DNA of 64,000 bases from Tricholoma matsutake (lineage: Eukaryota > Basidiomycota > Agaricomycetes > Agaricales > Tricholomataceae), in contig AP026543.1 of NCBI GenBank assembly GCA_026075535.2, positions 10,974,001-11,038,000 on the forward strand, read 5' to 3'. Positions 54,447 to 64,000 of this stretch are shown piece by piece; position 1 is the first letter of the stretch; each line of letters starts with the position of its first letter. Position numbers and translations under genes: made by a program. The notes beneath the pieces are model-generated. The model was not told the origin of the DNA, did no database searches, and worked only from the letters and a program-made list of their open reading frames with translations.

Positions 54447-57380
54447 ATGTTTTCTGGATCAACAACAACATTTTACCCTGCTCCATGCCTTGTGAAACTT
54501 CACTTGAACATGTTGCGAACACTCAAACCCTTCAAGAACAGCTTGTGCATTTTGCTCAAATACCCAGCCACCTTGAAGCCTCTCCCACACAAATCTGAAC
54601 TGCCAACCATGTCTCCCTCTTCTGATGAACCTCCCCTTCCTGAATTAATCCCTGACCTGTCAGATCTCACTCAGGCGCATGGAGCTTGCACTTGCTGCTC
54701 TTGTCGCCTCTGGCACCAAGCCCAATGGCAACCCCAACCTCTCGATCCAAAAGACAGCATTCAAATATGAGGTCCCATGAAGCACCCCCAATGATTGATG
54801 GAATGGCACTCCAACTCACAAAGAAGACCATGTGCATGAGCTCCTACTTACCCCTGCACAAGAGGAGGTGCTGATTGAGTGGATCAAAGTAATGGGCTGC
54901 TGAGGGATTCCCATGACTATGACAATGATCATTGATCATGTTTCCAATATCGTTGGTCATGCCACTGTTGGTGAGTCGTGGGTGAAGCACTTCACAGCTC
55001 ATCATCCTGAGCTGAAGGTGAAGTGGTCTTTGACATTGGAGAAGTGCCGCGCAGTGTCATTGAATCCAGTGCTCATTAACAAATTTTATGATCTATTGGA
55101 AGACATGATCAAGGAGTATGGTATTCCAGCTGAAAATATTTACAATATGGATGAAAAAGGGATTCAGCTTGGTGTTGGACAGAAGGTCAAGATCTTTGTT
55201 AACCATGATCAGAAGGATGTGTACTCAGTGGAGGATGGTAACTGCAAGCTCATCACAGTCATTGAAACTGTATGTGCTGATGGATCATGCCTTCAGCCTT
55301 CAGTGATCTATCAGGGAAAGTGTTGCGACTGTTAAGTACTGAACTTGAAGGGGAAGTCATCGGAATTCCAGTCATACCCAGATGATAGAAGTTGTAGAGG
55401 ATGGATCGAGTAAGACAGGGAATCCTATGGAAATCCAGGGCAAGGTTTACTTGATGTGTTGTACCAAGTGGGGGAGCAGAAAGGACTTGGCTTCAACTTA
55501 TAAGAAGTTGTGCCCTTCTCCTCGTCAAGTGTCCTAATTTCAAGGCAAGGGTAAGGAAGATGACCAGAGGTCCGGAGAATTTCCGGAGAGGATGAGTAAG
55601 AGTTCAAAAATGACTTAAGAATGTAATTGGAGTTTAAAGAGGATAGGATTAAGTGGGAGACTTGGTTGATTTACAAACTGGCAATACAAAACGGAAGTAG
55701 CTAGCCTAAATACTAAGTTCAGAGTTTCCAAGGCTGTGGCTAATATGAAAACTGGCTTCCAAGGCAATTCCTGAAACCATTTCACTTAATTGGAAATGAG
55801 GCAATTTTGCCTCTAGGCAGTGCTGCTGATAGGAGGGGGGCTGTGATGTAAGGCAGCCAGGAAGGGGGGCGGAAAACAATCAGAAGTCCAGTCAGAAGAA
55901 TTGGTCTTGACAGCGACCTCGAGTGGGGTTGAAACAACCCATGTAATGCAAGGTATGTATGTCACAATTTGTCATGATTCACCTCTGATCTGTAAGTTAG
56001 TATATCTCACTCACCCAAAGGCTGGATGGATCAGGAGCTAGGTGAATTATGGTTGATAAAAGATTTTGACCCAGCTACTGCTGCAAGAAATATGACACAA
56101 GGCCACCATCTCTTGATCCTTGATGGTCACAATTTGCACTGTACATATGGATTCTGTAAATTTGCAGTGGACCACAACATTGTTGTTACTTGCCTCCCAT
56201 CCCATACTACACATGCTCTTCAACCTTGTGATGTTGCCTGCTTTGGACCCTTAGCATCTGCATGGAAATCTGAAGTCAATTCAGCTTCTGCAGATTATGT
56301 GGAGATCACAAAATGGAATCTACTGGTATTCTATGAAAAGGCTAGGGAGTGAGCACTAAAGAAGACTACAATAATGTTGGCCTTTGCCAAGACTGGGATT
56401 TGGCGCTTGAATCGCCACATCTTAGAGCCAAGCATCTTCGAGCCATCAAAAAATACAACAACAGACTCACAACCATTACCAGCAAGGCTCCCAACACTTC
56501 TTGTCCCCATTAGGATCCCTTATGGTGGTGCAGATCCCAATGTTCCTACTACCGAGAACGAAGCTCACTATATCATCCCTCTTCCCCCAGTACTACCTCA
56601 TACTGCAACCAGGCAAGATCTTTGCCATGAGAACTAGATGCTTCAGGATACACTCCATCTCGCAGAGGTGCAACTGGAAAAGGATTTTACTCAGATGAAG
56701 TTAATGGACTCAATGCTTATGCAAACAAGCTTATGTAAAGGAGAAAAGAAAAATGGAAAAACAAGAGACGACCCAGGCCCATGCTCATCTAATGACTGGT
56801 ACAAAGAATCTTGATGCACTCACAGAAAAAGACTTTGCGAGGAACTGGAAGGAGGTCATGAAAGAACTGCAGCCAATTTTCAAGCGGATACGGAAGAGGA
56901 TCACTGACCACTATAAAGACATTGCGGATGCCGATAAAAGCGCAGATAAGGCAAGGAAGGCACAGGAAAGAGCAGCTAAAAAGGCCATGGAGGCTGCAGA
57001 GAAAGCGAGGAAGCAAGCAGCGAGGGAGGAGGCTGCAGCGACAAGGGCCATACGAGGCAGAGGCCGTGGTTGGCAGCAGGGGCATAGTCGAGCTGGTTGA
57101 GGCCAGGGTCGTGGCCAGGGTAAAGGGAGAGGCACTGGTGGCATTGATTCAGAGGGAGATTCGGAGGGAGAAATTTTCGACAGCGCATCTTCAAGTACAG
57201 AGGATGAGTGCGAAGATGGGCATTCTGAGTCTTCTGATGTAGCCACAGTTGGAGACAATGATCAGCCATGTGATATGCAAGATGATGGAGCAGTTGGCAT
57301 ACCGATACCACCCGTCGAGCAGGGGATACAACCAAGACCCTGCCCAAGGCCAAAATATCGGATTCTGGCACCTATACCAC
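54447..57380 (+). pseudogene. pogo/Fot1-like DDE_1 transposase, split by a solo LTR
   Basis: N-terminal helix-turn-helix (MELALAALVASGTKPNGNP, KTAFKYEVP), then HTH_Tnp_Tc5-like region (VGESWVKHFTAHHPELKVKW), then the DDE core: IYNMDEKGIQLG (Asp codon 55150), HHLLILDGHNLHCT (56122), ALQPCDVACFGPL (56230). All three acidic residues remain. The solo LTR at 55330-55912 sits inside the block before NPCNA, and a 48 bp intron (55953-56000) follows. The C-terminal tail is a Lys/Ala/Glu coiled coil (KARKAQERAAKKAMEAAEK) and an acidic end. TGA codons replace Arg in PR-STP, ND-WNG and GC-GIP. It is inactive. Confidence 0.82.
55330..55912. repeat. Solo LTR of the Gypsy A family (583 bp)
   Basis: The ends are TGTTAAG and CTTGACA. 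A perfect 5 bp target duplication GCGAC flanks it (55325-55329 and 55913-55917). Removing the LTR and one GCGAC restores the transposase reading GKCCD-LEWG. It matches 2769-3400 over most of its length. Solo LTRs arise by recombination between the two LTRs of a full element. Confidence 0.9.
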
Positions 57381-58227
57381 AATGATGAGGTGAGAGGCGA
57401 AGCCAGGATGGTCACAGAGGGCAAAAACAAAGCTGATAATGGACATCATTATCCTAGAAGATCAAACTGTACTTACACAAGAAATAGATGGATAGCATAC
57501 ATACCAATATACCAAGTTTTGTAATGATCCACACATTGTTGAGTGAGTAACAAGGAATCAAAGAGAAGGGGTGTGTTGAAGTGAAAGTTCCCACGTGTGG
57601 CCGAGTACCTGACAAGATCATGTGTGGCAGCATATTATACTATTAGTATTAATATTATAGTACTCATGTGCCCCTTCCCCCTTGTCGAAGGATGAAAAGG
57701 ACCCATACCTGAGAAGGTTATCCAAGCCCATGAGTCAAAGACCATGCACCGACCCCAATTCAATGCCCATGGCAAAGGACGAGGTACCAGAGGAGGATGA
57801 GGCACCAGAGGAAGACAAGGAGGAAGAGGCTATAGAGACGAGCCTGGCTACCCCCCTCACGACAGAAACTACATATGCTCCCAAAACCTATGAAATTGTT
57901 TCTTTTCCGTACACACCTACACCCCCCTACATACTGAAGCAGCACTAGACTACCCGTGTATAAAGACATATGACCACCGATGTAAGCCATGACTCAGTTA
58001 TCCCAAAATGTCACCAATGACCCACATCACATGATTCCAACAACAAAGAAACAATGACAAAGACTTGTCTCCATATAACTATGACTCTAGAAACACTGTC
58101 CCTCCAAAAACCAAGACAACCCCCAACATGACCTGACACCATAATGTCCCCTTGAGGAGAAATCACCCAATCCCCAAGCTCACCAAACGCCTCACAACAT
58201 GAGTGGGCCTGCGAAATTCACCTAGAA
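57381..58227. other. Mostly non-coding; one acidic ORF
   Basis: A plus-strand frame at 57682-57948 (88 codons) has an acidic run (EEDEAPEEDKEEEAIE) and a Pro/Thr-rich end. It lies between the pogo gene and the LINE and could belong to the LINE 5' region. From about 57900 the plus strand becomes strongly C-rich, like the LINE. No function can be assigned. Confidence 0.35.
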
Positions 58228-59688
58228 GTGCTACACAGCACCCCCAGTAACGAATTAACCATCACAGACCTGGAATACCACAGAGAATTACTCTCTCACA
58301 ACCCTAGTCCTGTCTCAAGCCGGCCAAAGAAAAAAGTCAAAGGCAATGATCACAAAGCCCAACCATGGACAATTACCCTTAACACCCCCCCTGACGATGA
58401 CGAACTACCCCACAAACAACCACCTAGCATACCTGAAGGTGCCCACATAATCAATCCAGCTCGACCCTCAGCTAGCCCAAAGAAGACTACCTCCTCACTG
58501 CACAAGACCCCCTATATCCCATACTGTCCCCCTGCCTTCCAAGACCAAAACCTTGAAGATGGTGAAATCCCCAATGCGTGCACCCCCCTGCAGTACACCC
58601 TACTTGACAATAACTCAAGCCCACCCCATGAAGGCCCCACCGTGGCTGCAACACTGATAGGAGCCACCCACAACACAGAAAACCTCTTCAACCAGTGCCA
58701 TAACCCCCACTATGGGACCACCCAGACTGGGAAGAAGCCTGAACCGCCACTCACCATGCCAATCCCCTACACTACCAAGCACTTCCCTAAGTTTATGCCG
58801 TCCTATGCCACCCTCTTCGGGAATCTACACGAGGCAACCCTAAAGCAATTACAAAACCAACCTGAGTGCTACATCGCTCTCATACCTTTCAGTGCCAGCC
58901 AATGCCTCACCCAAGACCATCCCAAGCTGGGCAAGGACATAGAGACTTTCCTCAAGTCCTTCAGTTTCCCTGGAAGCAACCACCTTCGTGTTGCATGCCC
59001 CACTCCAAACATTAACCCTGACCCACAAGCCCGCTTCTCCAAACCCTTCCCCTACCTACTAATAAACTCACCCGCACCGCTCAGCCAGCTACTTCTCTGG
59101 CAGCAGACCTTTGCCTTCCAGATAAACTCTCAACGCATTGCTTTCAACGCTGTCAACATTGACCCACAGGCCCGGTCATGGGTGATTCTCAATTTTACTG
59201 GGCCTTTTGTCACCCCTGAACCATCTCATATGGTTCATGCATTACACACAATAACAACCACACTGATAAATGACCGCACCTTCTCAAACTCTACCAATAA
59301 CCACCTCGCTAAACAACAACCACTACAGAACGGACCTTGATGTCACTATCCACCTTCTGCCTTACCTTCGTCCCCCGCACTGTAGATGGCATGGAACGAC
59401 CCATATGGCAGCTACAAGGAAGGCCCACCACAAACAACCTTAATGCCCATCGAACCTGGCTACGAATCATACATCGAACCACCTTTATGATGGATGGAAT
59501 AACCTGACTAGACCCAGACACCACCCCCTTTGGATGTGTTTGGTGTAAAGCTGAAACTCACGGCAGTGAGAACTGCCCCCTCCCAAATGTAGACGACTGG
59601 AAAGGTCCAACCCCCTCTCCTGAACACCTCGTCCCAGACCCCCCTGTCCGTGGGAACCAAAAGCATAGGAAACAGAATCCAAAGTAAA
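58228..59688 (+). pseudogene. LINE ORF1 (RNA-binding gag-like protein)
   Basis: The first 370 codons (58228-59340) are Pro/Thr/Asn-rich, then a compact domain (FPKFMPSYATLFGNLHEAT, CYIALIPFSASQC, ARSWVILNFTGPFVTPEP). A frame change at about 59338 leads into VDGMERPIWQLQGRPTTNN and the zinc knuckle CVWCKAETHGSENC (CX2CX4HX4C). One TGA before LDPDTTPFG stands for an expected Arg. It would coat the element RNA. Confidence 0.7.
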
Positions 59689-60192
59689 CTTACATACATA
59701 CTCGTGCTGTACATCCATAATAAAACATGATACCCCTATGTACTACACAACACCATGTTTCGGGACATGGTTTTCTCCTGCTTAAGCATAGGTCGCACAC
59801 ACACTTGCTGTGGGGCTTCTGCCCAACAGCAAATGTAACGACCTCACACACCAGGCCCTGGGGGAAGCCTGACCAAACTGCCAGAAATGGGTCTGAGCTA
59901 CCCGAACAACTCAGCCCCCCTGCAGCCCCCCAAGACCCCTGCGCAACTGGCCTGGCAGGCCTGCACAGGCATCCATGCCTCACACAACCACAACCAAAAC
60001 TGTACCGCCTCAGGCTTCCCATCGAGAGTTCCTGGAAGGAGTCCTGAGCCACCTGCAGCTCAGACACCTGAGGAAAGGAACTCTACAAGACCACACTGCT
60101 GGGCCATACTGAATGGCAGACCATGACACCACCCAAGGGAACCAGACCCGCCACATGAGCAAAATAATTCCCCCACACTGGGAATAAATCCT
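59689..60192. other. Spacer between the LINE ORFs
   Basis: About 500 bp with a 106-codon frame (59727-60047) that has no recognisable motif. No other feature seen. Confidence 0.45.
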
Positions 60193-63100
60193 ATGCAGCA
60201 CCAAACCACATCCAATGGACAGGCTACCCTAAGCCCACATCACCCCCCAGAAAACAACACCAAAAATGAAACCCTGGACAGGAACACTGACCCAGACACT
60301 GAGAGAGAGGACCCACCAGATGAACAATGGGACCACATCCCAAGCTTGGACGGCCTACAACCAGAAGAACCGAATCACCCACCAACACCCCTGGCTGAAC
60401 GAAGATGGAATAAACATCGGAAAAACACCCGAGCAAGCCTAAAAACTGCATTTTTAAATATAAAAGGATACGGCCAATCTAGTCAGGGCTCAAAATGGGT
60501 ACACATCAATCAGCTAGTGAGAGAACAGTGCATCAGAATATTAGCAATCCAAGAATCACACATGAATGAGGACCACCGAAAAGAAACTGAAGACCTTTTC
60601 AACAGATGCCTGCAAATACTCACATCCGCAGACCCCACCAACCCGACGCAAAAGGCTGGAGTCGCTTTAGTCCTAAATAAAGCAATCATCGACACTGACA
60701 ACATAGCGCAACATGATATAATCCCTGGACGAGCCACCCTCGTCACCCTGAACTGGAGCAGAGACAAAAAACTTACTGTACTGGCTGTATACGCCCCAAA
60801 CTCCCCAACAGAAAATGCCATTTTCTGGGAAAAAATAAATACATCCCTCACAAGCAACCCCTGGCTCCCCTGCCCCCAGGTCATGCTAGGCGACTTTAAC
60901 ATGGTCAAAGATGCGATAGACTGACTTCCAATGCATGAGGAAAGGAACCGATCCCCCGAAACTCTCAGAGAACTAAAACATACTCTGAGACTCCATGATG
61001 GCTGGCGCTCAACCTTCCCCGACACTAAAGCATATTTCTTCCACCAAATTGCCACTGGAATCCACTCCCGAATTGACCAGATCTACATAATGAACAGTCT
61101 CTTGGAACGGTCGCAAAAGTGGGAGATAAACCCCATGGGAATCCCCAATGCTGACCACTGGATGGTATCCACAAACCTGGTAAACAGTGCCGTGCTCGAG
61201 ACTGGAAAAGGCAGATGGTCCATATCTCCAAAAATACACAAGGATATAACCTTCAAGAAAACTGTAAGAGAGGCCAGAAAAACCACAATTGAAACCCTAG
61301 ATAATTACACACCTGAGCAAAGAACTATGACGAATAACCCGCAGACAACCTATGCTACCTTCAAAGACAAAATAATGAGCCAAGCACGAAAAAGGGAACA
61401 AACAATGTCCAAGATGGCCCATGAAGCACAAAAACTCCTAGACCAACCCAAAACACTGCAAAATGGCCCCCAAGATGAAGGCGTCCAAATACAAACCCAT
61501 GAACTCACCAAAAAGATAACCAAACTAGAAAGGCACCAACACCAAAAAGTTAGGGGAGACATGAGAGTAAAGAACCGACTAGAGGGTGAAACTATGTCGA
61601 AGTACTGGATCCGCTCTAACAAGAAAGTCAAACCTCAGGATATAATATATGCAGTTAAGAAACCTATGAACAACCTAAACAACGAGAACCAAAACACTGA
61701 AACACATGAGAAAAACTCACAGCGCATGGCTGAACTAGCCAGACTATACCATGACGACCTACAGAATCAAGGACGTGAAAACCGACACCCCGAAACAAGG
61801 GACCCCATAATCCATGATACCCTAGGGAACATTGACATCGAGCCTAACCCCCCTGATGCCCAGGTAATGAGCTCCCTAATCACCGAAGAAGAAGTTGAAA
61901 ATGCTCTGAAACTCTCCGATAATGACAAGGCTGCTGGGCTTGATGGCATAACCTATGAGATGTGGAAATCCATTGCCCAAGACCGAAACAAACACAAATC
62001 AGAAGAAAACCCCTTTGATATAATTCGCCTCATGACCGCTGCCTTTAATGACATAGAACAACACGGAACAGTGCCCAGATCCAATTTTGCTGACGGATGG
62101 ATGTGCCCAATATACAAAAAGAAAGAACATGACAAGATCGAAAATTATAGGCCAATAACCCTACTGAATACTGATTACAAACTAATGACCAAAGTCCTTG
62201 CGATGCACCTAGCAAAAGCAGCACCCACGCTCCTCCATAAAAGCCAAGCGGGATTTGTACCTGGCAGGCAGATATCGGAACAGACTCAGCTCCTCAAAAT
62301 GGTCCTCAACTACGCCGAGGCTACCGAAGAAAATGGTATGATTGTCGCCCTTGACCAAGCCAAAGCATATGACAAAATAGAACACGACTACCTGTGGAAA
62401 ACACTCCAAGCTTTCAAAATCCCAGACCACTTTGTATGCACCGTACAAAACCTGTACTCAAACGCCTTGACCAAAGTAATGATAAATGGATGCCTGAGCT
62501 CCTATTTTCAAGTAACGAGAGGAGTTCGCCAAGGAGACCCCCTATCCTGTCTCCTCTTTAACTTAGGAATTGAGCCCCTAAGCCTAATGCTACAGAAATC
62601 CAACCTACAAGGTCTTATCATATCTGGAACCCAAGAGAAACTCTTTGCGACACTGTTTGCAGATGATACAACAACTTTCCTGACGAAAGACGACTCCCTA
62701 ACTGACCTGACCCGAATTCTTGACCATTGGTGCCTTACTGCAGGAGCCCAATTCAACACAAGCAAAACCCAAATAATACCTATGGGGAGCAAAGCCTTCA
62801 GAGAGGACTTTGTCCGAGAGAGAAGAGCAAAGGAAGAACACGAGAAAATACCTGAAAGTATCCACATTGCAAAGGATGGTGAATCAATCCAAATCCTGGG
62901 GGCATGGCTTGGAAATGACACCCCCAACACCACCCCCTGTTCCCCAATAATTGAGAAAATAGATAACACCCTAATGGGATGGGACTGTTCCAAACCCACA
63001 ATTGAAGGGCGCAAAATGCTTGCACAAATGATCGTAGGAAGCTCCACACAGTACCTCACACAAGTACAACAAATGCCCAAACAAATAGAAAAACGGATAC

Positions 63101-64000
63101 AAAAAATCATATGCACATTTATCTGGAGCGACAAGAAGAGCCCCGTGAAAGAAGGTATGCTACTAGCCCCCAAAGTGCTAGGTGGACGAGGATTACTTGA
63201 TATACAAGCAAGGAATGAAGTGACCCAGCTGATGCTACCTGAATTTTGGCCCATCGCGAGCACTATGGGCATACTACGCTGACGCGATAATGATCCTGAA
63301 TATACCTAAAACTGAAAAAAATATCAGAAATGAAACACAAAGAAACATTTTCCTACAGACATGGAAAACCTACACCGGAAACCACCCAAACAACCAAAAC
63401 CCGATCGAGATTAAAAACATGTTAGAAACCACAAAGAAATATGGAACACAACTGGAGGTCCTTATGACCACCAAAGACATCACAAGACAGCTACCAATAT
63501 GGTACCATGCCCAAGCCAAACATAGAATCAGACACCTAATAAACACCCAACATAGCAAATGCCTCCTTAAAACGCACCATATATCCACTGTAGGAGATAC
63601 GGAGATCCTTGCAGAAAGCAGACTTGCAGATGGCCATCAGGAGTCCTGGTACTGTAGATGTGAACCATGTACAATCCTCCGGGAGACTGGCTGCGAACAC
63701 CCCTCAGCCTGTATCAAACTTGCCAATGACCTATTAGAAACCCTACCCAAAAAGTGGAACCCCACAAAACTCCCAAATACAGCTAACGCTGCCGAAAACC
63801 AACCCGATGAATGGACCACTTTCTCCCCATCCCTAGTAACTGCCAGAACTGTCAGAGACCTTTTCCGAATCTTTACTGAAGGAGAATCACACCCTGGAAC
63901 CATAATGAACCCAAACCCCACACATGGACCCAGCACCACTGTTGCAACCACTGGATCCACGCTGAACACAGACACAACCACCGCCCAAGCAGGTGCCGGA
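60193..64000 (+). pseudogene. LINE ORF2: endonuclease-reverse transcriptase, partial at window end
   Basis: The frame from 60193 to 63282 has a single internal TGA at 60922 (after KDAID, expected Arg). Endonuclease motifs: FLNIKGYG, AIQESH, MLGDFN (Gly at residue 233), SRIDQIYI, NADHWMV. Reverse transcriptase: AAGLDGITYEMWK, ENYRPITLLN, QAGFVPGRQI, VALDQAKAYDKIEHDYLW, GVRQGDPLSCLLFN and FADD (residues 822-825). A frameshift near 63265 moves the C-terminal domain to another frame. That domain continues through KDITRQLPIWYHAQAKHR and a Cys-rich block (WYCRCEPCT, GCEHPSACIKL) to beyond the window. Confidence 0.85.

Larger units (their letters stand above)
58228..64000 (+). mobile_element. Non-LTR retrotransposon (LINE, AP-endonuclease type)
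   Basis: Two ORFs are present: a gag-like ORF1 ending in a CCHC knuckle, and an ORF2 with an apurinic-type endonuclease followed by reverse transcriptase. The plus strand is poor in G and rich in C and A. The 5' end is not fixed, and the 3' end lies beyond the window. Clade assignment would need a tree. Confidence 0.85.

Noticed and set aside
59727..60047. Separate gene between the LINE ORFs
   Set aside because: No motif, no start context, and composition equals the surrounding C-rich LINE strand. Treated as spacer.

Overview
The window looks like a transposon graveyard from a mushroom-forming basidiomycete (Agaricomycete). The evidence is: 46-68 bp GT-AG introns, a NACHT-type NLR gene of fungal style, and many transposon families typical of these genomes (Ty3/Gypsy, DIRS, LINE, pogo, Tc1/mariner, hAT, PIF/Harbinger, a Copia scrap), plus two gene families that I recall as widely expanded in mushroom genomes. 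No rRNA, tRNA or CRISPR array was seen. Species cannot be named from the sequence.

Layout. 0-7 kb is a nest: the gag gene of one Gypsy element (B) is split by a complete TA-flanked Tc1/mariner-like element (3584-6461) and abutted by another Gypsy element (A, with one LTR at 2769-3400). 8.9-10.7 kb holds a Copia scrap and an array of about 15 ankyrin repeats with an open frame and no CpG at all. 10.7-11.8 kb is a DIRS fragment. 12.6-16.9 kb is a large broken gene of an expanded family. 19.0-24.5 kb is a nearly complete DIRS-type (tyrosine recombinase) retrotransposon. 25.2-29.2 kb is the one convincing intact host gene, a five-exon NACHT protein with a polytopic membrane tail. 31.0-32.3 kb is a Harbinger relic with very long inverted repeats. 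32.3-36.06 kb is Gypsy C. 36.06-43.85 kb is a TA-flanked MITE-like element holding a full-length Gypsy (D, minus strand, TSD AGCAC). 43.9-45.4 kb holds a Gypsy chromodomain end and a hAT relic. 46.05-53.71 kb is a full-length Gypsy (F, plus strand, TSD GGTAC). 54.4-57.4 kb is a pogo-like transposase gene split by a solo LTR of family A (TSD GCGAC). 58.2 kb to the end is a LINE.

How it works together. Almost every coding frame outside the NLR is broken mostly by TGA where arginine CGA is expected (also CAG/CAA to TAG/TAA). The two Gypsy paralogues D and F show CGA, TGA and CAA at the same codons, so CpG deamination or a RIP-like process is writing these mutations. The most interesting structure is in the Gypsy F/D family. 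The primer-binding site is the exact complement of the predicted 5' end of its own transcript, which suggests self-priming. Between that 5' end and the primer site lies a run of eight hairpins whose stems differ but whose five-base loop is almost constant (AAGYC). D and F share their pol gene but carry unrelated third ORFs after the chromodomain.
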